The notes under the pieces were generated by a model. It made no database searches. It was not told the DNA's origin and worked only from the letters and a program-made list of their open reading frames with translations. Source: Planctomycetota bacterium (GTDB lineage: Bacteria > Planctomycetota > UBA1135 > GCA-002686595). Taken from it: a stretch of 64,000 nucleotides of DNA. A program made the position numbers and the translations under genes. Shown piece by piece: positions 36,837-45,699 of this stretch. Location of the stretch: NCBI GenBank assembly GCA_020853575.1, contig JADYYP010000029.1, positions 41,197 through 105,196 of the forward strand. The letters run 5' to 3'. The first letter of the stretch is position 1, and each line of letters begins with the position of its first letter.

Positions 36837-38012
36837 ATGACGCGCACACTGCCCTTCGACTACGCGATCCGCAACCTGGGCCGGCGTCCGTTCCGCACGC
36901 TGCTCACGGCGCTCTCGAGCGCGCTCGTCGCGGCGCTCCTGGTCGCGACCACGGCCTTCGTGCGCGGGCTGGGCCAGACGTTTTCTGGCGCCGCGCAGCC
37001 CGACACCGCGATCTTGCTCTCGACCGTCGCCGAACGCGACGTCGTGCGCTCGACCGTCAGCGCCGGGCTGCCCGAGCTGGTCGCGGCCTCCGTTCCCGGA
37101 GTGCGCTCGATCGGTTCCACGCCGGCGGTCTCGGCGGAGATCCACATGGGCACGACGCTGCACCTGGGAAGCGCGGACCAGAACGACCCGCGCGAGTTCG
37201 CGGCCTTCGTGCGCGGCGTCACCGAGCGCGCGTTCCTGGTGCACGAAGCGGTGACGTTGATCGAGGGTCGTCCGCCGCGCACCGGGGAAGTGATCGTCGG
37301 CCAGCTGGTCGCCGAGCAGTTGGGCGCCGACCCGAGCGAGCTGGCGCTCGGGCGCAAGCTGCGCTTCGAAGGCTCCGAGTTCGAGATCGTGGGCCGCTTC
37401 AGCGCGCCGGGAACGACGATCGAGGCCGAGATCTGGACGCCGCTGGCCGAGCTGCGCGGCCTGACCAAGCGCGACGACAGCTCGGTCGTGTTCGTGCGCA
37501 TGCAGAGTCCCGACGACTTCGGCGCGCTCGAGTTGTTCACGCGGCGGCGCCTCGACCTCGAGCTGATGATGATCCCCAGCAGCGTGTACTACCGCGAGCT
37601 CTCCGAGTACTTCGCGCCGATCCGCGCCATGGCCTGGGCCATGGCCGCGCTGATCGCGGCCGGAGCGATCTTCGGCGGCGCGAACACTCTGAACGCGGCC
37701 GTGCAGGACCGGTTGCGCGAGCTCGCGGCGTTGCGCGCCGTCGGCTACTCGGGCCTGGCCATCGTGCGCTCGCTCGCTCAGGAAGCGCTGGTACTCGCAG
37801 CGCTCGGCGCGGTGATCGGGCTCGCGCTGGCACGTTTGTTCATCGCCGGTGGAGCCGTACGCATCGCGATGAGCGCCTTCAGCCTGCGCGTCGACGCCAT
37901 CGCGGTGTTGGTCGGCTTCGGCGGAGCACTGCTGCTCGGTCTGTTCGGCACGGCCCCAGCGGCGCTGCGCGTGCTGCGCATGCCGATCGCCGCCGCTCTC
38001 AAGGAAATCTGA
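36837..38012 (+). CDS. FtsX/MacB-family ABC permease, second subunit
   Basis: The 391-residue paralogue of the preceding gene has the same one-plus-three helix arrangement (TLLTALSSALVAALLVATTAF; LNAAVQDRLRELAALRAVGY near the C-terminus). Two different permeases suggest a heterodimeric exporter, as in DevC/LolCE-like systems. It starts one base after its partner. Confidence 0.9.
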   Translation: MTRTLPFDYAIRNLGRRPFRTLLTALSSALVAALLVATTAFVRGLGQTFSGAAQPDTAILLSTVAERDVVRSTVSAGLPELVAASVPGVRSIGSTPAVSAEIHMGTTLHLGSADQNDPREFAAFVRGVTERAFLVHEAVTLIEGRPPRTGEVIVGQLVAEQLGADPSELALGRKLRFEGSEFEIVGRFSAPGTTIEAEIWTPLAELRGLTKRDDSSVVFVRMQSPDDFGALELFTRRRLDLELMMIPSSVYYRELSEYFAPIRAMAWAMAALIAAGAIFGGANTLNAAVQDRLRELAALRAVGYSGLAIVRSLAQEALVLAALGAVIGLALARLFIAGGAVRIAMSAFSLRVDAIAVLVGFGGALLLGLFGTAPAALRVLRMPIAAALKEI

Positions 38013-38034
38013 ATCCCAACCCTTATCGGAGAAC

Positions 38035-38562
38035 ATGAGGATGAAGCACTGGATCGCGATCGTGAGTTCCTGCTTGGTGGCTGCCTGCAGCACCGACGAC
38101 AAGGCCTCGAGTGGCTCGGCGAGCGCCGCGCTCGACGGCTTTTGGTCGCAGAATGCGCCACAGGGCGCGAGGAGCGTGCTCGAAGTGCGCGCCGACGCGA
38201 AGGCCGGCGACGAGGTCGTGGTTCGCGGCCGCGCCAAGGACTTCGTCAGCTCGGTGGCGGCGTTGACCATCGTCGATCCGACGTTGCGCGCCTGCTCGGA
38301 CGAAGGCGACCCGATGGCCGGCTCGTGCGAGACGCCCTGGGACTACTGCTGCATTCCGGCCAAGGAAGTCGCCGCGGCCAGCGCCACGGTCGAGTTCCGT
38401 GACGGCGCAAATCCGCTCAAGGGCTCGGCGCAGGGCTTCCACGGGTTGAACCACCTGGACACGCTCGTCGTCAGCGGCATCGTCGAGCGAGATGCGAGCG
38501 GCAACATGACCGTGGTCGCGAAGAGCTTCGCGTTCACGCCCAACCCTCCGAGCAAGCCTTGA
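38035..38562 (+). CDS. Lipoprotein of the exporter operon, unknown
   Basis: The 175-residue protein has a lipobox (SSCLVAA-C) and a GGAG ribosome site. It has an OB-like beta pattern (GDEVVVRGRAKDFVSSVAALTIVD) and a cysteine cluster (RACSDEG, GSCETPWDYCCIPAKE). Along with the Cys-rich protein at 31622, it brackets the exporter with two extracytoplasmic Cys-rich products. The family was not recognised. It ends 4 bases before a convergent gene. Confidence 0.75.
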   Translation: MRMKHWIAIVSSCLVAACSTDDKASSGSASAALDGFWSQNAPQGARSVLEVRADAKAGDEVVVRGRAKDFVSSVAALTIVDPTLRACSDEGDPMAGSCETPWDYCCIPAKEVAAASATVEFRDGANPLKGSAQGFHGLNHLDTLVVSGIVERDASGNMTVVAKSFAFTPNPPSKP

Positions 38563-38566
38563 TGCG

Positions 38567-39241
38567 TCAGCGGCGCTCGACCAGGGCGAGCTCGATCTCG
38601 ACGCGCGGACCGAGGAAGCGTGGCTCGGTGCCGAGCACGTACGCGTCCAGCACGGCGGCGGCACGCGCCAGGCTCTCGCGCAGCCTCGTCCTCGCCCCGG
38701 CCGTGCCTCCGACCGGATCGGCAGCGAATCCGTGCGCCTCGAGCCCGCGCGCGCGCGCGAGGAACACCGCGCGCTCGCAGTGGAAGCGCTGCGAGACCAC
38801 GGTGAACTCGCGTTGACCGAAGACGGCCTCGGCGCGCACGACGGAGTCGAGCGTTCGAAAGCCGGCGAAGTCGCAGTAGACCGCGCTCACCGGAACTCCG
38901 AGGCGCACGAGCGCGTCCTTCAGCGCCGTGGGCTCGTCGTAGTCGGCGGCGTGGTTGTCGCCACTGACGATCAGCGCGCCCACGCGGCCGGCCCGGAAGA
39001 GGCGCGCTGCGGCTTCGACACGGCGCGTGAAGTACAGATTGCGCCGGCCATCGGGCAAGAACTCGGAGCAGCCGAGCACGAGCGCGACCGGGGACCGCGG
39101 AACCTCGGAGATGCTCTCGAAGCAACGCGCGCTTGCGGAATGGTCGACCCAGGCATCGCAGACTCCGATCGACACCAGCGCAACGGCGAGTGCCGCCCCC
39201 AGGCGCCACGACCATCGGCGCATCCACGTCCGGCGCAACAT
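38567..39241 (-). CDS. SanA/YdcF-like DUF218 protein
   Basis: The 224-residue protein has an N-terminal membrane helix (LGAALAVALVSIGVCDAW). The DUF218 pattern follows: VALVLGCSEFLPDG, ALIVSGDN, DEPTALKDALVRLGVP and VSQRFHCERAVFLARARGL. It resembles SanA, an envelope-barrier protein of enterobacteria. It may act in envelope polymer metabolism. It is a single-gene unit. Confidence 0.85.
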   Translation of the reverse strand: MLRRTWMRRWSWRLGAALAVALVSIGVCDAWVDHSASARCFESISEVPRSPVALVLGCSEFLPDGRRNLYFTRRVEAAARLFRAGRVGALIVSGDNHAADYDEPTALKDALVRLGVPVSAVYCDFAGFRTLDSVVRAEAVFGQREFTVVSQRFHCERAVFLARARGLEAHGFAADPVGGTAGARTRLRESLARAAAVLDAYVLGTEPRFLGPRVEIELALVERR

Positions 39242-39278
39242 CAGGCGCGCAGGCTAACAGCTGCGCGGCGCCGTGGGC

Positions 39279-40001
39279 TCAGTCTCCGGTCGGCGACAGG
39301 CGGAACTCGCGCACCGTGGGCATCTGATTGAGCGCTTCCGACAAGCGGCGCGCGTTGTGACCGCTCGAAGTGCGGATCACCATGCGGTACTCGAAGAAGT
39401 CGTCCTTGCCGTCGAGTCGGTAGTTCAGGTTCGCGATCGTGAAGCCATTTTCGGTCACGATGCGGCGCATCTCGTCCTCGGGTACCTTGGCGGAGCGCGC
39501 GAAGCGCACGGTGAAGTGCGCGTAGAACTGCACCGGGAGCTTGGTCTCGATCCAGCGGAACACCGACAGCGTGCCCAGCGTGAGCAACGCCGCCATCAAG
39601 GCCGGCGCGTAGAACCCGATGCCCACCAAGATGCCGATCGCGGCCGTGATCCAGATCGATGCCGCGGTCGTCAGCCCGCGCACCGACAGGCCTTCCTTCA
39701 TGATCGCGCCGGCGCCGAGGAAGCCGATGCCGGTCATGATGCCCTGGGCCATGCGCGTCGGATCGAGCGTGACGCGGATGTTCTCGCCCTCGGGCACCCA
39801 CAGCTCTTCGTAGGCGGTCAACAGCATCAGCAGGCTGGTCGACAGGCACACGATCGCGTGCGTGCGAAAGCCCGCCGGTCGGCCGCGGTAGCTGCGCTCG
39901 AGCCCGATCAAGGCCCCGATCGCGAGCGCGATCAAGAGCCGCGCGGAGATCTCGGTGAGCACGACTCCCGAGGCCGTCGCGGTGTTCAAGCCCAGCTGCA
40001 T
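39279..40001 (-). CDS. MgtC/SapB-family membrane protein
   Basis: The 240-residue protein contains four or five membrane helices. The family signature is GALIGLERSYRGRPAGFRTH, followed by GFLGAGAIMKEGLSVRGLTT and ASIWITAAIGILVG. A soluble ACT-like C-terminal domain of ~90 residues follows. MgtC proteins modulate ATP synthase and magnesium homeostasis in low-Mg conditions; here that is by family only. Confidence 0.9.
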   Translation of the reverse strand: MQLGLNTATASGVVLTEISARLLIALAIGALIGLERSYRGRPAGFRTHAIVCLSTSLLMLLTAYEELWVPEGENIRVTLDPTRMAQGIMTGIGFLGAGAIMKEGLSVRGLTTAASIWITAAIGILVGIGFYAPALMAALLTLGTLSVFRWIETKLPVQFYAHFTVRFARSAKVPEDEMRRIVTENGFTIANLNYRLDGKDDFFEYRMVIRTSSGHNARRLSEALNQMPTVREFRLSPTGD

Positions 40002-40091
40002 GGATCGTCTTTCGGTTGGGTGCGCCGCTCGGTGGAGGGCGCGGCGAGCCGGACTCCGCGGCCTCCCGCGGATGAGCCGCTCCCGCTCAAG

Positions 40092-40532
40092 CTAGCGACG
40101 TGGCGAGCGCGGGGTGGCACGTGACGCGCGCTTGCGCTTGGGCTTTTCGGCGACTCCATCGAGAACAGCGGCGAGCTTCTTGGGCGCGACGGCACGGTAG
40201 CTCTCGGTGATCCAGGCTTTCAAGAGCTCGAGCGGCGCCGCGTCGCGCTCGTCGAACGAGGCCGTCACCCAACCGTGCCGGCCCATGCCATAGCCGGTCG
40301 GCTCGCAGAAGGGCCGGTCGAGCGCCGCGACGGCCGAGGTCGGCAACTTGACCGTCACGTGGAGTCCGCGCGCGTCGCTGGCGAGGAACACGAAGATCGG
40401 CCGCTTCGCCTTGTACACGCGGTGGCCCCAAGGGTGGTCCTCGCGCGCTTCGGGAAACGACGCGGCGAAGCTCGCGAGCTGATCCTCGACGGCGCGCAGC
40501 TTGGCCGGCAACGGAACATGGTGGCGGGTCAT
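40092..40532 (-). CDS. MmcQ/YjbR-family protein
   Basis: The 146-residue protein has the CyaY-like YjbR fold pattern: FPEAREDHPWGHRVYKAK, FVFLASDARGLHVTVKLP and GMGRHGWVTASF, then a helix ESYRAVAPKKL. The tail is Lys/Arg-rich (KPKRKRASRATPRSPRR), consistent with DNA association. No detailed function is known for the family. Confidence 0.88.
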   Translation of the reverse strand: MTRHHVPLPAKLRAVEDQLASFAASFPEAREDHPWGHRVYKAKRPIFVFLASDARGLHVTVKLPTSAVAALDRPFCEPTGYGMGRHGWVTASFDERDAAPLELLKAWITESYRAVAPKKLAAVLDGVAEKPKRKRASRATPRSPRR

Positions 40533-40565
40533 TCACGGAGCGTAGCGCCGTCGGCGCGCGAGCGC

Positions 40566-42635
40566 TCAAAACGTCGGCCGCTCGGGCAACTTCGTGCCCA
40601 AGGTCTTGCGCGCCTTGCTCGCGCCCCGCTTCTTGGCGGTCGCCGCCCGCTTGCGGCCCTTGGTGCTCGCTGGTTTGGGCGCATGCACGTCGCGTCCCAC
40701 CGCAACCCAACCCTCGGGCGGCGGCACGCCCTTGATCTCGAACAGGAAGCGCGAAGGCATCGAAGGCACGAGCTTGCCGTACTTGAGCCGATTCTGCGTG
40801 TAGCTGATGGTCAGGTGGCGCTGCGCGCGCGTGATGCCGACGTACATCAGTCGCCGCTCTTCCTCGACCGAATCCTCGGCCACCGAGCGCGTGTGCGGCA
40901 GCAAGCCCTCCTCGAGCCCGACCAGGTACACACGCGGGAACTCGAGTCCCTTCGCGGCGTGCAACGTCATCAGCGTGACCACGTCGCGTTGGTGGTCGGC
41001 ATCGTCTCCGTCATCGGCCTCGAGCGAGAGGTCCTGCAGCAACGTCGCGAAGCTGGCTTGCTTGTTCCGGGCGTGGTGGCGATCGGCGAGCTCGACGATC
41101 TCGGTCACCGCGCCCCAGCGCTGCATGCGCGTCACTTCGTCGGGATACAGGCGCTCGATCTCGTCCTTGTAGCGCACGGCGTCGAGCAGGCGCTCGACGC
41201 GCCGCGCGAGCGGCACGGAGACGTCGGGTTGCGCGGCGCTCGCGACCAAGCTGCGGAACTCGCGCACGGCGCGCACGGCATCGGCCGGGACTCCGGGGAT
41301 CTCCTCGCCGCGCTCGAAGGCCTGGGCCAGCGCGAGCCCATGGGTCGAGGCGAATTCGAGCGCCTTGTCGAGCGTGGCCTTGCCCACGCCACGCGGCGGG
41401 CAATTGAGCACGCGCAGCAGCGCCACTTCGTCCTCGGGGGCGACCGCGAGCTTCAAGTACGCCATCACATCGCGCACCTCCTTGCGGTCGAAGAACGACA
41501 TGCCGCCCACGAGCACGTAGGGAATCGCCCGCGCGCGGAACTGCGTCTCGAACGCGCGGGCCAGCGCCGAAGCCCGGAACAACACGGCGAACTCGCCGAA
41601 CTTGGCCTGGCGGCGCTCGACCAGCGACTTGATCTCCTTGGCGATGTGGTCGGCTTCCTCGTTCTCGTCCTTCAAGGCCACGGCGCTGACTGGCGCGCCG
41701 TCGCCGAAGGCCGACTTCAGGGTCTTGCCCAGGCGCTTGGGGTTGTTGGCGATGACGCGATTGGCCGCGCCCAAGATCTGCTGCGTCGATCGGTAGTTGG
41801 TCTCGAGCCGCACCACCTTGGCGCCTTTGAAGTCGTGCTCGAAGTGCAGGATCTTGGTCAGATCCGCGCCGCGCCAGCCGTAGATCGATTGATCGTCGTC
41901 ACCGACGACGCACAGGTTGCGGTGCACCCCCGCGATGGCCTTGACGATCTCGTACTGCGGACCGTTGGTGTCCTGGTACTCGTCGACCATCACGTAGCGG
42001 AAGCGCTTGGCGTACTGCTCGCGCACCTCCTTGTGCTTCAAGAGACGCAGCGTGTAGAGCAGCAGATCGTCGAAGTCGAGCGTCTTCGAGCGCCTCAGGT
42101 GCTCGTCGTAGTGCTTGTAGGCGCGCCCGAGCAACTCGTCCTCGTCGCCCTGCGCCTGGGCCAAGAACTCGTCGGCGTCGACGAGCTTGTTCTTCATCAG
42201 CGAGATCTTCGATTGCAGGGCGGCGGGCTGCGTCTTGGCGTCGCCGATGCGCAGGTCGCGCAACACGCCGCGCACGGCCGAGAGCTGGTCCGAGGCGTCG
42301 CAGATCGTGAAGCCGCCGCCGAGCCCCAAGTGAGCTCCGTGCTCGCGCAAGGCCGCCAGGCAGAAACTGTGGAAGGTGCCGACGAACAGCTCGCCCGCGC
42401 GATCCGCTCCGACCAACTTGCCGACACGCTCGCGCATCTCGCGCGCCGCCTTGTTGGTGAAGGTCATCGCCAGGATGTTGCGCGCCGGGATGCCGCGCTG
42501 GAGCAGGTACGCGATACGCACCGTGATCACGCGCGTCTTGCCCGAGCCCGCGCCAGCGAGCACCAACACCGGCCCCTCAGTGGTCGTTACGGCCGCGCGC
42601 TGCTCCGCGTTCAAACCCTCGAGCAACTTCGACAT
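40566..42635 (-). CDS. UvrD/Rep/PcrA-type superfamily 1A DNA helicase
   Basis: The 689-residue protein contains GAGSGKT (28-34), DEYQDTNGPQYEIV (Walker B), GDDDQSIYGWRGA, LETNYRST, VMTLHAAKGLEFPRVYLVGLEEG and EEERRLMYVGITRAQ. These are the seven helicase motifs of 3'-5' UvrD-like enzymes. It probably works in repair or replication restart. The basic tail ends in KTLGTKLPERPTF. The size and motif set fit PcrA/UvrD better than RecB. Confidence 0.93.
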   Translation of the reverse strand: MSKLLEGLNAEQRAAVTTTEGPVLVLAGAGSGKTRVITVRIAYLLQRGIPARNILAMTFTNKAAREMRERVGKLVGADRAGELFVGTFHSFCLAALREHGAHLGLGGGFTICDASDQLSAVRGVLRDLRIGDAKTQPAALQSKISLMKNKLVDADEFLAQAQGDEDELLGRAYKHYDEHLRRSKTLDFDDLLLYTLRLLKHKEVREQYAKRFRYVMVDEYQDTNGPQYEIVKAIAGVHRNLCVVGDDDQSIYGWRGADLTKILHFEHDFKGAKVVRLETNYRSTQQILGAANRVIANNPKRLGKTLKSAFGDGAPVSAVALKDENEEADHIAKEIKSLVERRQAKFGEFAVLFRASALARAFETQFRARAIPYVLVGGMSFFDRKEVRDVMAYLKLAVAPEDEVALLRVLNCPPRGVGKATLDKALEFASTHGLALAQAFERGEEIPGVPADAVRAVREFRSLVASAAQPDVSVPLARRVERLLDAVRYKDEIERLYPDEVTRMQRWGAVTEIVELADRHHARNKQASFATLLQDLSLEADDGDDADHQRDVVTLMTLHAAKGLEFPRVYLVGLEEGLLPHTRSVAEDSVEEERRLMYVGITRAQRHLTISYTQNRLKYGKLVPSMPSRFLFEIKGVPPPEGWVAVGRDVHAPKPASTKGRKRAATAKKRGASKARKTLGTKLPERPTF

Positions 42636-42722
42636 GGGCGGCGCACGGTACTGCCGCGCGGAACGAACGCAAGCTCGCCGCGCGAAGTTCGCGCGACACG
42701 CCCGCCGCCGCGAGCAGGCGAC

Positions 42723-45257
42723 TCACAGCTTGAGCTCGGCCACTTTCTTCGCGATCCAAGCCTTCTCGACGCTCGCCGTGTCGGGCTTGCCCTCGATCAC
42801 GAGCTTGTCGAACACCACTGCTGGGTCGGAGTGCACGAACAGGAACACGCCACCGGACCGATGGGGCACGCCCTGGATCTTCTTGACCTCGACGCCGCTC
42901 TCGCGCGTCGTCGCCACCCCACCCTCGACCGTGAGCTCGAGCGAGTAGGCCACACCCGCGGCGATCGACTTGCCTTCGGTCAGCGAATCGGACTTGACGT
43001 ATTTGGTCTTGGCGTCGTTCGCGTACAGGCTGCCGTAGCCCTGGCACCACACGAAGTTCTCCTCGCGGTCGTCGCACACCGCCACCGCGAACATCGGCTG
43101 ACGCCTCTCGTCCGAGGGTGTCTCGGTGAGCGCGATGTCGTAGCGCACGCTCACGCCGTCCGCGAAGGTCCACGCGCTGCGCCAACAAGCCGCTCCGCGC
43201 ACACGGAAGCCGCCGCCATCGACCGCGCCCTCCGGCGCAGCCGCCACCATCCGCCCCGACAGGGCCCCGCGCCACTTGGCGAAATAGCCGTGGTCCGCGC
43301 TGAACTCGGCGGCCTCCTCCTGCTTGTCGAACTCGTAGGTGAAGCGCACGCGACCATCCTTCAGGGCCTCGACCTTGGCCGCGCTGACCTCGGCGATCTT
43401 CGCGGGCTCGAAGAGCTGCTTGTAGGCCGCCGCCGCCAGCGCCTTGAGCGACTCCGCGCGCGTCTTGACGGCGTCGAGCTTGCCGTGGCTCGCCACCAGC
43501 GCCTTGAGCGCGTCGACGCACTTCTGCGCCGCGTCCTTGGACTTCGGCTCGCCGAGCTCACCGAGCTTGGTCAACCCCTCGATCGCGGCCCCCATCGCCA
43601 GCGCACCGGGGTAGAACGACTCGGCGTCCTCGCGCAGCAGGTCGGCGTCGGCGTTTCCCTTGAGCGCCTTGAGCGCCTTGGCCTCGCCCGCGAGCACCAT
43701 CGGGTACCAGCGCGCCCAACCGTCGGACCCCTCGGTGAGCGACTTGTCCATGCCCTTGGCCACCTCGAGCGCGTCGATCTCGTCGAAGGCCAGCGATTCG
43801 ACCTTGGCCCGGTTGTCCTCGAGGAAGATGCGCCCTTCGGCGACGGTCTTGACCTTGGTGCTGATCTTCTTGCCGTCGCGCTCGAAGGTGAAGCGTGCGC
43901 CACTGGCGGCCAGAGCCTTGAAGTGCTGCTCGCGCAGCGCGGCGAACTTGCGGCAGCGCAGGATCTCGCGATCGAGCCTGCTCGAGTACTCGCCGATCTT
44001 GGGCGTCTGCCGCAGGCCCTCGAGTTTCTCGAGCACCTCGGTGATGCGCCCCGCGCGGATCGCGCCCAGCAACGCGGCGTGCTGCGAGGGCACGTCGAGG
44101 TCCGAGAAGGCCGAGAGATCGAGCCCGGCCGGCTTGGAGCTCTTGGGCACGCCGCCCGGCGGCAACTTGGCGGCGATCGCCTTGACCACTTCGCCTTCGT
44201 CGACCTTGACGTCGGGGTAGAACGCGCGGAATTGCTCGAACAGCCACTTGTAGTAGTCGAGCTCCAGCGCGACCAAGTCGGCGTCGCCGAAGGCATGCTT
44301 GAGCGCGACGATCGAGCCGTCGCCGCTGAGCGCGGACTTCATGTAGGCCAGGAACGGCTCGCGGTTCACGCCTCCGCGCTCCTCCATCAGGAAGTGCACC
44401 AAGGTCCAAGCCTGTCCTTGGCACAGTTCGAGCGCGTCCTTCTGCTTGACGGCCTTCTCCACCGCCGGGCCGTAGCGCTTGACCATCGCCGCGCGCTGCT
44501 CCTGAAAGCTCTTGAACTCGCACAGGTCGGCGAAGTTCGGCAGGGCGCTGGTGCGGCGACCGACGTCGTGCGCGATGCGCACGAGCTTGTCGATCACGAT
44601 CTTGTCCATCTTGCGGTGCGCGAAGGCGCCGGCGTCGACGCCGTCGTGATTCGCGATGTACGACGCGAACCCCTCGACCAGGAAATGCGGCAAGCGCACC
44701 TTGGCGTCCTTGGTGTAGGCGTACAGCTCGCCGCGCACGAACTGCGTGAGCTCGGGCAAGCGACGCCAATGGGGCGCGAGCGACGGCCCGCCGTACTCGA
44801 AGGTCACGACGGCGCCGAGCTTCTCGTCGAAGTGCGCGTAGTCCGACGAGCCATTGACGTCGGTGACGGTCGCCAAGTAGGGCGCGTAGTCCTGTGCCGT
44901 CCACATCACGATCAGCGCGGTCTGCGGCCGGTCGGGACGCCGCTGGAGCGCGAATTTCCCGGCGCACTGCGCGCGGAGCGCCTCCTCGAGGTACTGCAAC
45001 CACAGCGTGCGCTTGCTGGCCAGCTCGCGCTCGAATCCGGCACCGTAGTTCGTGCCAGGACGGTGGAACACGTACTGCAGCGGCGGGTGTTCCTCGTTAG
45101 CGACGAACATCAGCTTGCCGAACACGGCGTGTGACTTGAGCGCATCGACCAAGGCGCGCGCGCTGGAGTCTTGGGCGACGAGCGGCGGCGCGCCGAGCGG
45201 CGACGGTGCGGATGCGGGGGAGACGATCAGGAACGCTGCGAGGGACAGCTTGAGCAT
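42723..45257 (-). CDS. Large exported protein, paralogue of 45700-48207
   Basis: The protein has 844 residues from the ATG at 45257, which begins the signal peptide MLKLSLAAFLIVSPASA. The N-terminal half has a peptidase-like arrangement (VTFEYGGPSLAPHWRRLPE, LPHFLVEGFASYIANHDG), but there is no HExxH, so zinc protease activity is unlikely. The middle is helical with TPR-like features. The C-terminal ~190 residues are beta-rich and laminin-G/DUF1080-like (LTVEGGVATTRESGVEVKKI, GVFLFVHSDPAVVFDKLVIEG). The same layout recurs in its paralogue. Role unknown; extracellular or periplasmic. Confidence 0.8.
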   Translation of the reverse strand: MLKLSLAAFLIVSPASAPSPLGAPPLVAQDSSARALVDALKSHAVFGKLMFVANEEHPPLQYVFHRPGTNYGAGFERELASKRTLWLQYLEEALRAQCAGKFALQRRPDRPQTALIVMWTAQDYAPYLATVTDVNGSSDYAHFDEKLGAVVTFEYGGPSLAPHWRRLPELTQFVRGELYAYTKDAKVRLPHFLVEGFASYIANHDGVDAGAFAHRKMDKIVIDKLVRIAHDVGRRTSALPNFADLCEFKSFQEQRAAMVKRYGPAVEKAVKQKDALELCQGQAWTLVHFLMEERGGVNREPFLAYMKSALSGDGSIVALKHAFGDADLVALELDYYKWLFEQFRAFYPDVKVDEGEVVKAIAAKLPPGGVPKSSKPAGLDLSAFSDLDVPSQHAALLGAIRAGRITEVLEKLEGLRQTPKIGEYSSRLDREILRCRKFAALREQHFKALAASGARFTFERDGKKISTKVKTVAEGRIFLEDNRAKVESLAFDEIDALEVAKGMDKSLTEGSDGWARWYPMVLAGEAKALKALKGNADADLLREDAESFYPGALAMGAAIEGLTKLGELGEPKSKDAAQKCVDALKALVASHGKLDAVKTRAESLKALAAAAYKQLFEPAKIAEVSAAKVEALKDGRVRFTYEFDKQEEAAEFSADHGYFAKWRGALSGRMVAAAPEGAVDGGGFRVRGAACWRSAWTFADGVSVRYDIALTETPSDERRQPMFAVAVCDDREENFVWCQGYGSLYANDAKTKYVKSDSLTEGKSIAAGVAYSLELTVEGGVATTRESGVEVKKIQGVPHRSGGVFLFVHSDPAVVFDKLVIEGKPDTASVEKAWIAKKVAELKL

Positions 45258-45319
45258 GGGAGCTCCGCGGTGCGTGGAGGACACCATGGTACGGAGCGCC
45301 GTCGACGAACGAACGATGT

Positions 45320-45676
45320 TCAGGCGCCGAGCAGCTCGCGCCACAGATCCGGCGCGAAGCCCACGACGAACGTGTGGCCGACGCGGATCGTGGGCGCGCG
45401 CAGGTTGCCGCTCGGGCCCAGCACGGCGGCGGCGAGCTCGTCCGCCGTCGGCTTCGAGCGTTGAAACTCGAGAGCCGCGACTTTTTCGCCCTTGGCGACG
45501 AGCACGCGCTCCGCGACGGCGAAGCAGCTCATCAACTCGTCGCGCCCCAGGCGCACCTTGCGAGCGTCGACCACCTCACGGGCGGTCACTCCGAGCGCGC
45601 CGAGGAACTCGTCCGCGCGCTCGCATCCCGTTCAGTGCTTGCGATGGTAATACCACTCGAGCTCGCCGCGTCTCAT
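45320..45676 (-). CDS. ArsC/Spx-like selenoprotein read through an in-frame UGA
   Basis: The 118-residue product starts at the ATG at 45676 and reads MRRGELEWYYHRKH, then a UGA at 45632-45634 (residue 15), then TGCERADEFLGALG and on to the TAA-like end at 45320. The downstream part fits the ArsC/Spx thioredoxin fold (GPSGNLRAPTIRVGHTFVVGF). The UGA falls at the first position of the CxxC active site, giving U-T-G-C, exactly where selenocysteine is used in ArsC-family (seleno)proteins. A SECIS-like hairpin follows the UGA. A normal gene caller would report only the C-terminal 89 residues. Likely a thiol/selenol oxidoreductase; substrate unknown. Confidence 0.8.
45593..45634 (-). promoter_or_regulatory. 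Bacterial SECIS-like hairpin after the UGA codon
   Basis: On the minus strand, nine bases after the UGA an 8-bp perfect stem (GAGCGCGC / GCGCGCTC) encloses a GGA bulge and a 4-bp upper stem CGAG-TTC-CTCG. The apical loop is 24 bases from the UGA, inside the spacing required for SelB recruitment. Confidence 0.6.
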
Positions 45677-45699
45677 CGATGCAGCCTAGCGCGCGCCGC

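Noticed and set aside
40275..45134. A 1619-residue open frame on the plus strand
   Set aside because: It lies entirely antisense to the helicase, YjbR and exported-protein genes, is Arg/Leu/Glu low-complexity sequence typical of reversed GC-rich codons and has no domain pattern.
42723..45257. Zinc metalloprotease assignment for the large exported proteins
   Set aside because: The expected HExxH motif is replaced by LVEGFASY or FVEGLAGY, so there is no basis for protease activity.
45320..45589. An 89-residue protein starting at MTAREVVDARK
   Set aside because: It lacks the active-site half of the ArsC-like fold; the upstream sequence beyond the UGA is clearly coding, so the longer selenoprotein reading is preferred.
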